Origin: VBKO01 sp036393835
Lineage (GTDB): Bacteria; Myxococcota; Myxococcia; Myxococcales; 40CM-4-68-19
Reading direction: 5' to 3'
Assembly: GCA_036393835.1 (NCBI GenBank)
Contig: DASWGI010000257.1
Coordinates: 1 to 10,509, forward strand
Length of the DNA stretch: 10,509 nucleotides
Positions 1 through 9,463 of this stretch are shown piece by piece. Both the position numbers and the translations under genes were made by a program. The notes under the pieces were generated by a model. The model had not been told where the DNA came from. It was given only the letters and a program-made list of their open reading frames with translations, and did not search any database. Each line of letters opens with the position of its first letter. Position 1 is the first letter of the stretch.

Positions 1-90
1 GAATCCAGAGGCGCCGACGAGCAGGGACGCCAAGGTCGCCACGAGCCGCAGCACGCGGGGGATTCTGCGGGCAGCCCGTTCCGACCGCAA
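1..90 (-). CDS. Start of a probable exported protein (partial, cut by window edge)
   Basis: Reading leftward, an open frame runs off the window edge. From a TTG at 88-90 it begins with an Arg-rich n-region (MRSERAARRIPR) followed by a hydrophobic stretch VLRLVATLASLLVGASGF, which looks like a Sec signal peptide or signal anchor. GTG codons at 52-54 and 100-102 are alternative starts in the same frame, and none has a clear Shine-Dalgarno sequence, so the start is uncertain. It lies just after the terminator of the neighbouring LVIVD gene, in the same direction, so it would need its own promoter or readthrough. Only about 30 residues are visible, so no family can be named. It may be a third secreted protein of this locus, or no gene at all. 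Confidence 0.35.
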   Translation of the reverse strand, partial: MRSERAARRIPRVLRLVATLASLLVGASGF

Positions 91-99
91 GCCTGATGG

Positions 100-133
100 C
101 ACAAAACGAAGGGACGCCATGTGCTGGCGTCCC
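100..133 (-). terminator. Intrinsic terminator after the first LVIVD gene
   Basis: On the minus strand a perfect 9-bp stem GGGACGCCA / TGGCGTCCC (111-119 and 125-133) with a 5-nt loop is followed by TTCGTTTTG. It starts 12 nt past the TGA of the gene at 146-1696. A GC-rich stem followed by a U-rich tract is the classic Rho-independent form. Confidence 0.8.
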
Positions 134-145
134 GTCGAGAGACGA

Positions 146-1696
146 TCAGTCGTCGTCCCCGCGCAGGCCGGCGATCTCGGCGGCCTTGCCGGTCAGCCGC
201 AGGACGTGCATGCCGGTGTTGGCGCGGTCCACGATGTAGACCAATCCCCGGTCGTCAGTAGCGACGTTGTTCGTCTGGACGACTTGCCTGCAGACGTTGT
301 TCACGCCCTTGAAAGTCCCGCACCGGAAGTCGGTATCCACCGTGGGGGCTGGAATGAAGAAGGCGACTTCCTTCGGGTTGTACGGATCGCGGACATCGAC
401 CGCGCGAACGCCGGCGTTGAAGTACGAGACGAAGATCAGCTTCTGGTAGAACGGTGGCCCGAATTCCTCGTTGGTCGCGTGCGGACCGAAGCGGCCTCCG
501 CGGTCGCAGAAAGCGCCGCTCGATGCCGGTACGAGGAACGTGGCGAGCGATTGCGGTCGCGTCTCGTCCGTCACGTCCACGGTGGTCGTCGTATGGCGCA
601 TCTCCGCGCAGAAGTGCGCCGTCGCCTCGGAGACGACGACCACGACGTCGCGCACGTTCCCCTCGTCGTTCCCGGTATCGGTGGTGAAGTCGGGGACGGT
701 GATCTTGCCGAGCGGCCAACTGGTGTGCCCGCCGTTGTCCGGCTGCATGATCCAGCGTCCGATCTCCGCGGTCTTGTAATCCGTCGCGGCTGTGGATAGC
801 AGCGCGTCACGATCGGCAATCTGCATGACGCCGTTGTCGCCGACCCCATAGGCGAAGTAGACGCGCCCGTGGAGACCGGTGGAGATCGGGCCGTGGATCG
901 CCGGTGCCGCGGTGAAGTGCGGTGGGAGCGCCGCCGGCTTGCCGGGGTTGTTCGGGTCGGGCTGCTGGCCGTCGAGAGCCCAGTCGCGGATGAAGACAGG
1001 CTTCGCCGGGTTGCTGAGATCGTAGATCATGATGTGGTTGCCGGCCCTCCATCCCGCCGCCGTATCGGCCACTCGCCTGCCGACGATGTATGCGATGCCC
1101 GTATCGCACTCCCACCAGCTCTTGTGCGTGCCGCTGAGCGGGACCACCTTCCCGGCCGCATCGACCGTCACCGCGTTCCCGTTCCGGACGGTCCGGACGT
1201 CGGTGGGATGGCTCGGGTCGGTCACGTCCCAGATCTCGTGCGCCGAGCTCGCGAAGCTCCGCAGCATGTACTCCCTGCCGTTGATGTTGCAGACGCGCAC
1301 CATCTGGGCCCCACCGTTTCCGGAGGTGCCGACGGGGATGTGGAACAGGTGCCGCGGATGCCGGGGGTCGGTCACGTCGATGATGGACGTGCCGTTCGGC
1401 TCGTTCTGCCCGGTCAGCGGGTTGAACGAAGGAAGAGGCTGACCGGTGACGGGGTTGGTGCCGAGCGGATGGTGTCCCGTGTAGATGACGTACCCGGGCT
1501 TCCCGTTGACGGTCTGCTTGTGCAGTGTCGGCTGATACGTCGACCGGTGTTGCAGGTCGCTGAATCCGACCAGCTTCATGTTCTTTGATTCCGTGTCGTG
1601 CTCCTCGTCGTCGCGGGCGTCGGCCCTCCCGGCACCGACGACGAGCACGGCCATGGCGATCGGGACCGAAGCGCATCTCACGAGAAATCGCGTCAT
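146..1696 (-). CDS. Secreted LVIVD-repeat (beta-propeller-like) protein, copy A
   Basis: Protein of 516 aa. The ATG at 1694-1696 is preceded by AGAAGGAG, and the same start is conserved in the downstream paralog at 1923-3452; the frame stays open further upstream but without family resemblance. Residues 1-27 form a signal peptide (MTRFLVRCAS, hydrophobic core, cleavage likely after ADA), so it is exported. The mature part carries repeated strands of the LVIVD type: TSIIDVTDPRHP (103-114), HEIWDVTDPSHP (153-164), GVRAVDVRDPYNP (429-441) and VYIVDRANTGMHVLRLTG (486-503). This repeat family is thought to form a propeller; no enzymatic activity is established. Six cysteines (136, 196, 363, 397, 459, 469) match copy B, fitting disulfides outside the cytoplasm. 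Both mature termini are Asp-rich (RDDEEHD, RGDDD). Function unknown; family and export are confident. Confidence 0.9.
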   Translation of the reverse strand: MTRFLVRCASVPIAMAVLVVGAGRADARDDEEHDTESKNMKLVGFSDLQHRSTYQPTLHKQTVNGKPGYVIYTGHHPLGTNPVTGQPLPSFNPLTGQNEPNGTSIIDVTDPRHPRHLFHIPVGTSGNGGAQMVRVCNINGREYMLRSFASSAHEIWDVTDPSHPTDVRTVRNGNAVTVDAAGKVVPLSGTHKSWWECDTGIAYIVGRRVADTAAGWRAGNHIMIYDLSNPAKPVFIRDWALDGQQPDPNNPGKPAALPPHFTAAPAIHGPISTGLHGRVYFAYGVGDNGVMQIADRDALLSTAATDYKTAEIGRWIMQPDNGGHTSWPLGKITVPDFTTDTGNDEGNVRDVVVVVSEATAHFCAEMRHTTTTVDVTDETRPQSLATFLVPASSGAFCDRGGRFGPHATNEEFGPPFYQKLIFVSYFNAGVRAVDVRDPYNPKEVAFFIPAPTVDTDFRCGTFKGVNNVCRQVVQTNNVATDDRGLVYIVDRANTGMHVLRLTGKAAEIAGLRGDDD

Positions 1697-1732
1697 GCGA
1701 TTCTCCTTCTGCATGTGTCGAGGAGGTGGACC

Positions 1733-1757
1733 TGGGCCGGGGCCCCCGTGCTCCGGC
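1733..1757 (-). promoter_or_regulatory. Conserved 5'-leader element of LVIVD copy A
   Basis: This 25-nt block matches 3489-3513 upstream of copy B at 24 of 25 positions. It ends exactly 36 nt before the ATG in both cases. On the minus strand it contains GCCGG and CCGGC arms around a G5C4 core, so it can fold. By distance from the candidate -10 it would form the very 5' end of the mRNA. Its role is unknown; mRNA stabilisation or a protein-binding site are possibilities. Confidence 0.55.
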
Positions 1758-1763
1758 ACCGGG

Positions 1764-1794
1764 ACGCTAGGCGTATGCGCGATCCGCAAGTCAA
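1764..1794 (-). promoter_or_regulatory. Candidate promoter of LVIVD copy A
   Basis: The minus strand shows TTGACT (1789-1794) as a -35 element and TAGCGT (1764-1769) as a poor -10 with a 19-nt spacer, or CTAGCG with 18 nt. The same two elements with identical spacing lie upstream of copy B, while much of the spacer differs, which supports function. The non-consensus -10 suggests an alternative sigma factor or an activator. Confidence 0.5.
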
Positions 1795-1833
1795 GGCACG
1801 CGGCGCAAGCGAGAGATCGGGTTTCGGACCATT

Positions 1834-1851
1834 GTCGATCGGACGATCGAC
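1834..1851. promoter_or_regulatory. Inverted repeat upstream of copy A promoter, possible operator
   Basis: Perfect 7-bp inverted repeat GTCGATC-GGAC-GATCGAC, centred about 50 bp upstream of the candidate -35 and just after the copy B terminator. It lacks a T-run on either side, so it is not a terminator. No equivalent lies at this distance upstream of copy B, so it may be copy-specific or chance. Confidence 0.25.
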
Positions 1852-1855
1852 TCAC

Positions 1856-1897
1856 CGACAAACATCGAGGAGACGCCCCGGTGGAGGCGTCCCCTCG
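1856..1897 (-). terminator. Terminator-like hairpin after LVIVD copy B
   Basis: The arms at 1866-1877 and 1886-1897 pair over 11 of 12 positions (one A/C mismatch at 1871/1892) around an 8-nt loop. On the minus strand the stem is followed by ATGTTTGTC, a weak U tract. It starts 25 nt past the TAG of copy B. The stem shares the GGGACGCC arm with the terminator after copy A, so the terminators appear to have been duplicated with the genes. Confidence 0.65.
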
Positions 1898-1922
1898 AAA
1901 GCACTGCCGCGATCCGTCCTCG

Positions 1923-3452
1923 CTAGTCGTCGTCGTCGCGCAGCCCGGCGATGCGCGCTGCCTCACCCGTCAGCCGCAGGATGTGCAGCCCGGTGTTGGC
2001 GCGGTCGACGATGAAGACCAGCCCGCGCTCGTCCACCTCGACGTTGTTGGTCTGGATGACCACGTCGCACGGATTGTCGACGCCCAGCTTGCAGCCCTCG
2101 GGCCGCGGGTCGGTCTTGGCCGTCGTCCGCGGAATGAAGAAGCCTGCTTCACGCGGGCTGAACGGCTCGCGGATGTCGATCGCCCGCACGCCGGCGTTGA
2201 ACCACGAGACGAACACCAGCTTCCCGTAGAACACGTGCGTGAACGACTCGTTGCTCGAGTGGGCTCCGAACCGGCCACCCCGGCTGCAGAAGTTGCCGCT
2301 CGCCTCGGGCACATGGAAGCTGGAGATGGCCATCGGCTTCGACGGGGTCGAGACGTCGACCAGGTACACCAGCTGCCGGTTGTCCGAGCAGCGGTTCCCG
2401 CCCGCCTCGTTCACCAGCACGACGAAGTCGCGCACGTTGTTGGGGCTGTGCTTGAAGTCAGGCACCGGCTGCTGGACTACCGGGAACGTGGTGTGGGCGC
2501 CCATCGTGGGAGAAGTGTCGAGGCGTCCGAGCTGCGGCGCGAGAAGCTCGGCCGCCGTGGGCTTGGTCGGGCAGGTTGCCGACGCGCGGCAAGCCGGATC
2601 GAGAAGCTTCGCGCGGTCGACGATTTGAAAAATGCCGTTCGAGCCCGTGCCGTGCCCGAAGTAGATGGTGTTGCCGAGCGTGATCATGCCGTGGACGCCT
2701 GTCGGCACCGCCCCGGTCGACCCGGGCTGCTGTCCGACGAGCCCGTAATTGCGGATGAACTTCGGGTCCTTGGGGTTGCTCAGATCGAAGATCTGCGTCA
2801 TCCGATTCGTGCGCCAGTTGCAGTCCTTGCCGCACGATGGTGTGGCGTTCTCCAGGTTCCTGCCCTCGGACACCAGGTAGGCGATGCCCGTGTCGCACTC
2901 CCACCAGCTCTTGTGCGTGTTCGGCAAGTTTCCGACGACGGTGACAACCAGCTTCGGCGCGCTCGGGTTGCTGATGTCGAACACCTCGTGCGAGCCGGCC
3001 GTGGCCCGGAGGAGGTAATGCTTGGCGCGGAGCGGATCGCCGTTCAGATTGGCGTTGGGCAGCTCCTTGGCACTGCAGGCGCGCACCATCTGTGCGCCGC
3101 CCGCCTCGCCCACGCCCTGCGCCTCGAAGGGTACGTGAGCCAGAAGGACGGGCCGCCGCGGATTGGTCACGTCGACGACCGACGTGCCGTTCTTCTCCAC
3201 GACGTTGCCCTTGAGCGGATTGGGTGCCGATCCCCCGTGGTGCCCGACGTACGCGATGAACCGGCCGTCCTGCTTGTAGACGATCGGCTGGTACGCCGAG
3301 CGCGCCTGCAGGTCGTTGAACCCGACCAGCTTCATGTTCTTCGCTTCCACACCGCGGTCATCGTCGTCGCGGGCGTCGGCCCTCCCCGTGCCGACGACGA
3401 GCAAGGCCATCGCGAATGCGACCGAAGCGCACCTCACGAGAAATCGCGTCAT
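1923..3452 (-). CDS. Secreted LVIVD-repeat (beta-propeller-like) protein, copy B
   Basis: Protein of 509 aa, paralog of the gene at 146-1696. The ATG at 3450-3452 follows GGAAGGAG and is the conserved start; the open frame upstream to 3908 has no family resemblance. The signal peptide is residues 1-27 (MTRFLVRCAS start, cleavage after ADA). LVIVD-type strands include TSVVDVTNPRRP (90-101), HEVFDISNPSAP (155-166), GVRAIDIREPFSP (421-433) and VFIVDRANTGLHILRLTG (479-496). The signature THKSWWECDTGIAY (179-192) and RGGRFGAHSSNESF (391-404) are nearly unchanged from copy A. It has the six cysteines shared with copy A (126, 186, 355, 389, 454, 462) plus two extra pairs (207/211 and 288/294). It begins RDDDD after cleavage and ends RDDDD. 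Function is not known; a secreted binding or scaffold role is only inference. Confidence 0.9.
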   Translation of the reverse strand: MTRFLVRCASVAFAMALLVVGTGRADARDDDDRGVEAKNMKLVGFNDLQARSAYQPIVYKQDGRFIAYVGHHGGSAPNPLKGNVVEKNGTSVVDVTNPRRPVLLAHVPFEAQGVGEAGGAQMVRACSAKELPNANLNGDPLRAKHYLLRATAGSHEVFDISNPSAPKLVVTVVGNLPNTHKSWWECDTGIAYLVSEGRNLENATPSCGKDCNWRTNRMTQIFDLSNPKDPKFIRNYGLVGQQPGSTGAVPTGVHGMITLGNTIYFGHGTGSNGIFQIVDRAKLLDPACRASATCPTKPTAAELLAPQLGRLDTSPTMGAHTTFPVVQQPVPDFKHSPNNVRDFVVLVNEAGGNRCSDNRQLVYLVDVSTPSKPMAISSFHVPEASGNFCSRGGRFGAHSSNESFTHVFYGKLVFVSWFNAGVRAIDIREPFSPREAGFFIPRTTAKTDPRPEGCKLGVDNPCDVVIQTNNVEVDERGLVFIVDRANTGLHILRLTGEAARIAGLRDDDD

Positions 3453-3488
3453 GCGACTCTCCTTCCAGGCTAGTGGGAGACGAGCAGT

Positions 3489-3513
3489 TGGGCCGGGGCC
3501 CCCTTGCTCCGGC
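3489..3513 (-). promoter_or_regulatory. Conserved 5'-leader element of LVIVD copy B
   Basis: Partner of the 1733-1757 element: one mismatch in 25 nt and the same 36-nt distance to the ATG. The sequence between it and the ribosome binding site is much less conserved, so the element stands out from its flanks. Confidence 0.55.
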
Positions 3514-3520
3514 GGGTGAG

Positions 3521-3551
3521 ACGCTAGGCGCACGGACGTTCGTCTAGTCAA
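3521..3551 (-). promoter_or_regulatory. Candidate promoter of LVIVD copy B
   Basis: TTGACT (3546-3551) and TAGCGT (3521-3526) with a 19-nt spacer match the copy A promoter exactly in both boxes and in spacing, while most of the spacer differs. Conservation of boxes over spacer is the main support. Confidence 0.5.
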
Positions 3552-3573
3552 GGCGCGTGGCGTAAGCGGAGGC

Positions 3574-3619
3574 CGCGTAGTTAAGACCTTAGTCTGATAC
3601 GTACCTGCCGACCTACGCG
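3574..3619. repeat. Separated inverted repeat in the 3453-3672 gap
   Basis: Seven-bp arms CGCGTAG (3574-3580) and CTACGCG (3613-3619) are separated by 32 nt, upstream of the copy B promoter. It could be a spaced operator pair, but arms this short may arise by chance. I see no convincing terminator for the gene ending at 3673 in this gap. Confidence 0.2.
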
Positions 3620-3672
3620 ACGAGGAACACGGTGCCCTCCGGATATCAGACGCTCCGCGCTCCGGGAAGCGA

Positions 3673-3984
3673 TCACCTCTGGATGATGATCTCGGGGCAG
3701 CCGGCGTCCAGCACGAGCCTGCCGATGCTCTTCTCGCCCTTGACCTCGACGACCGAAACGAGCGCGACGGCGTACGAGTAGACTCCCGGCGGCCCCCGGA
3801 CCTCTCCGCCCGGGCGGGCGGAATTGAACTCGGCGCTGTCGAACGGCGTCTGCCGGAACACGATGGCGAAGGCGCCGCTGCCGCGGAACTTCCAGTCGAC
3901 CGTCTCACCGACCTTCGCGCGCTGGACGGCGGGGTGATAGACCGGGTTTCCCTTGGAGTCGATCTCGAGCTCGATGGTGGGCAT
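3673..3984 (-). CDS. Small beta-rich hypothetical protein downstream of the kinase
   Basis: Protein of 103 aa beginning MPTIELEIDSKGNPVYHP. The ATG at 3982-3984 has AGGAAGGG upstream, inside the 14-nt gap after the kinase stop, so the two genes are almost certainly cotranscribed. No signal peptide or membrane segment is visible, so it is probably cytoplasmic. Alternating hydrophobic strands and GETVDWKF (26-33) recall the edge of small Ig-like or cupredoxin-like beta-sandwiches. However, I see no arrangement of His/Cys/Met copper ligands (only H18 and C96), so it is not a blue-copper protein on this evidence. Its place next to a Ser/Thr kinase suggests a substrate or accessory protein; that is inference. 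The much longer open frame it sits in (to 5811) is a shadow of the kinase. Confidence 0.8.
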   Translation of the reverse strand: MPTIELEIDSKGNPVYHPAVQRAKVGETVDWKFRGSGAFAIVFRQTPFDSAEFNSARPGGEVRGPPGVYSYAVALVSVVEVKGEKSIGRLVLDAGCPEIIIQR

Positions 3985-3998
3985 CGCTTCCCTTCCTT

Positions 3999-6650
<2,652 letters not shown>

Positions 6651-6659
6651 TTGCCCCCG

Positions 6660-6664
6660 CCTCC
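6660..6664 (-). promoter_or_regulatory. Ribosome binding site that decides the kinase GTG start
   Basis: GGAGG on the minus strand, 9 nt before the GTG at 6650. Alternatives are GTG at 6692 and ATG at 6758, neither with a comparable site at normal spacing. Confidence 0.5.
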
Positions 6665-6781
6665 GGCGCAATGCACGCTGCGCCGTATCCACCGTGCCGC
6701 CGCACCCACCCGGAGTCAAGTCACCGCGGCGCGGCGGACAGGCTAGAGCTGCCCCCATCCCGCCGCGCCGCGGCGCCCCCC

Positions 6782-6955
6782 TCAACGCCTGGCCAGCTGC
6801 TGCGCGTCCCTGACCGGCTGCTCCACCTTGGCCGGCTGCTGATGCGCCGCCAGGGTCGCATGCAGCTCGCCGAGGCGGGCCAGAGCGTGCGCGAACCCGG
6901 CGAGCCATCCGACCAGGAGAGCGAGCGGGAACAGCCACATCCGGATCCGTTCCAT
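6782..6955 (-). CDS. 57-aa single-helix membrane protein
   Basis: Begins MERIRMWLFPLALLVGWLAG. The ATG at 6953-6955 is preceded by GGGAGGT 6 nt upstream, a strong ribosome binding site. Residues 6-25 form one hydrophobic helix after a basic N-terminus, predicting N-inside topology, followed by about 30 hydrophilic residues (ELHATLAAHQQPAKVEQPV) rich in Ala, Gln and charged residues that could form an amphipathic helix. It matches no family I recognise. It sits between a near-consensus sigma-54 promoter and the kinase gene 131 bp downstream, so it is probably the first gene of the kinase operon and perhaps a membrane partner or regulator of the kinase. It overlaps the over-long upstream extension of the kinase frame in another phase, which further argues against that extension. 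Confidence 0.65.
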   Translation of the reverse strand: MERIRMWLFPLALLVGWLAGFAHALARLGELHATLAAHQQPAKVEQPVRDAQQLARR

Positions 6956-6960
6956 GGCGC

Positions 6961-6967
6961 ACCTCCC
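6961..6967 (-). promoter_or_regulatory. Strong ribosome binding site of the 57-aa membrane protein
   Basis: GGGAGGT on the minus strand at ideal spacing from the ATG. It is the main evidence that this short frame is translated and fixes its start inside a longer open frame. Confidence 0.6.
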
Positions 6968-6978
6968 GGACGGCGCAG

Positions 6979-6996
6979 AAGCACCGGGCGTGCCAG
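6979..6996 (-). promoter_or_regulatory. Near-consensus sigma-54 promoter
   Basis: The minus strand reads CTGGCACGCCCGGTGCT. The sigma-54 consensus is YTGGCACG-N4-TTGCW; this site matches everywhere except one T to G in the -12 region, and the invariant GG and GC are exactly 10 nt apart. The predicted start of transcription is near 6969, giving a short leader that still includes the GGGAGGT site. The gene immediately upstream, on the same strand, encodes a sigma-54 activator, which raises the likelihood. It would drive the membrane protein, kinase and small beta protein. Confidence 0.65.
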
Positions 6997-7023
6997 GCGG
7001 CGATGCGCCTTTTACGGGGAAAT

Positions 7024-7078
7024 GGCGGCCCCAGGGCAGCCGCCGCGGTCGAGCGCCCCGTGGCGCCACCGCGGCGCC
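7024..7078. promoter_or_regulatory. Two inverted repeats: candidate activator sites or terminator
   Basis: GGCGGC-N9-GCCGCC (7024-7029/7039-7044) and GGCGCC-N5-GGCGCC (7062-7067/7073-7078) lie about 55-110 bp upstream of the predicted sigma-54 start. Upstream activator sites of sigma-54 promoters are usually palindromic and found around this distance or further out. The first repeat is followed on the minus strand by ATTTCC, so it could instead terminate the activator gene. Short GC-rich arms are common by chance here. Confidence 0.3.
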
Positions 7079-7085
7079 TCCGGGG

Positions 7086-8486
<1,401 letters not shown>

Positions 8487-8509
8487 TCCCGTCGTGCCCC
8501 GCGCGCCAG

Positions 8510-8535
8510 GCGGCGCACCATCGAGGGTGCGCCGC
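8510..8535. promoter_or_regulatory. Perfect 10-bp inverted repeat upstream of the activator gene
   Basis: GCGGCGCACC (8510-8519) and GGTGCGCCGC (8526-8535) around a 6-nt spacer, in the 63-bp gap between the exonuclease stop and the activator ATG. No T-run follows on the minus strand, so it is not a standard intrinsic terminator. It may be a binding site for autoregulation, or a stem that ends transcription with Rho. Confidence 0.45.
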
Positions 8536-8549
8536 GCTCCGCCGGTCCG

Positions 8550-9422
8550 TCAAGGAGCCCAGCGCCGGGGGCGCTCGCGCAGCTCGCCGGTTCCCAGCGC
8601 GTCGCACAGGGCGAGGAAGCGCGGGCGCGGGACGCCGTCGAATCGGGCCTCCTCGAGGGTGCCGATGGGCGCGTCGGTGCGGAGCGTCGCCAGGCGGCGG
8701 TAGAGCAGCGCGTCATCCCGCTGCGCCTCCAGTGTGGCCGCGAGCCGCGGGGCCTGCCGCACCGGGGGCCACCCCGCCGGGTCGGCGGGGATTTCCTCGA
8801 GGTGGATGTACCTCGCCAGCAAGGCCGAGGCGGTCTTCTCGCCGAACCCCGGCAGCCCCGGGATGCCGTCGGCGTCGTCTCCCGTGAGCGCGAGCAGGTC
8901 GGGAATGCTCGGCGGGCGGACGCCGCGCCGGCGGAGCAGCGCCTCCTCGTCCACCACGGACTTCGCGCGCCAGTCGACCTGCACCACGTGGGTGCCGCGC
9001 AGGCACTGCCCCAGGTCCTTGTCGGGCGTGAGGATGCGGACCTGTTCCACCTCGCTCGCGAAGCGCGCGGCTCCCGTGGCGAGCGCATCGTCCGCCTCGA
9101 AGTCGCGCATGGACCACACCGCCATGCCCAGCGCGCGCACCGCGTCCTCCGCCGAGTCGAACTGGGCGAGCAGCTCCGGCGGGACGCCCTCGTCGGTCTT
9201 GTAGCCGTCGAAGAGGTCGTTGCGGAAGCTGCGGATGGGATTGTCGAAGGCCACGGCGACGTGGGTCACGGCCTCGCCCTCGTCGTGCAGCAGCGCCAGC
9301 ATCGCGGACGCCAGCGCGAGGGTCGCCTTCTTGTCGCTGCCGTCCGGTGCGCGGTGCGGGGGCCGCTTGGAGTAGTAGGCGCGGAAGAGCTCGTAGGTGC
9401 CGTCGACCAGGTGCAGGCGCAT
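8550..9422 (-). CDS. Stand-alone 5'-3' exonuclease / flap endonuclease
   Basis: Protein of 290 aa matching the N-terminal nuclease of DNA polymerase I, without the polymerase part. N-terminal PIN-like metal-binding core: LVDG with Asp7, AFD with Asp60, FEADD (108-112), LTPDKDLGQCL (131-141, Asp134 and Asp136). Helix-3-turn-helix DNA-binding region: LTGDDADGIPGLPGFGEKTA (179-198). The acidic residues that bind two metal ions in this family all appear present, so an active structure-specific nuclease acting on 5' flaps, nicks or gaps in DNA repair or replication is expected. It starts 41 bp after the panE-like gene in the same direction and has a weak ribosome binding site; it may be read from the same transcript. 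It differs from E. coli Xni in length and context, so I give no symbol. Confidence 0.92.
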   Translation of the reverse strand: MRLHLVDGTYELFRAYYSKRPPHRAPDGSDKKATLALASAMLALLHDEGEAVTHVAVAFDNPIRSFRNDLFDGYKTDEGVPPELLAQFDSAEDAVRALGMAVWSMRDFEADDALATGAARFASEVEQVRILTPDKDLGQCLRGTHVVQVDWRAKSVVDEEALLRRRGVRPPSIPDLLALTGDDADGIPGLPGFGEKTASALLARYIHLEEIPADPAGWPPVRQAPRLAATLEAQRDDALLYRRLATLRTDAPIGTLEEARFDGVPRPRFLALCDALGTGELRERPRRWAP

Positions 9423-9463
9423 CGCCCGGCAACTCTACCAGGGGTCGGGGGCTGCGCCGCGCG

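Noticed and set aside
1578..3473. Long plus-strand open frame (631 aa) opposite the LVIVD genes
   Set aside because: It spans the antisense of copy B, the intergenic promoter and the start of copy A. It has an Arg/Val/Asp-biased composition typical of antisense of GC-rich genes and no recognisable domain, while the minus strand encodes clear paralogs.
3630..3672. Possible terminator after the small beta protein
   Set aside because: Only a 5-bp CCGGA/TCCGG stem with a long loop and no U tract.
6691..6719. TTGACT upstream of the kinase GTG as a sigma-70 promoter
   Set aside because: No acceptable -10 at 16-19 nt; the nearest candidate (GGATAC) is 23 nt away.
6765..6776. GCGCCGCGGCGC palindrome between the membrane protein and kinase genes
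   Set aside because: No T-run and made only of G and C, so likely chance in this base composition.
6651..6962. N-terminal extension of the kinase to the ATG at 6962
   Set aside because: The added 104 residues are low-complexity and overlap the 57-aa membrane protein in another phase. The GTG at 6650 has a good ribosome binding site just before the domain-bearing part.
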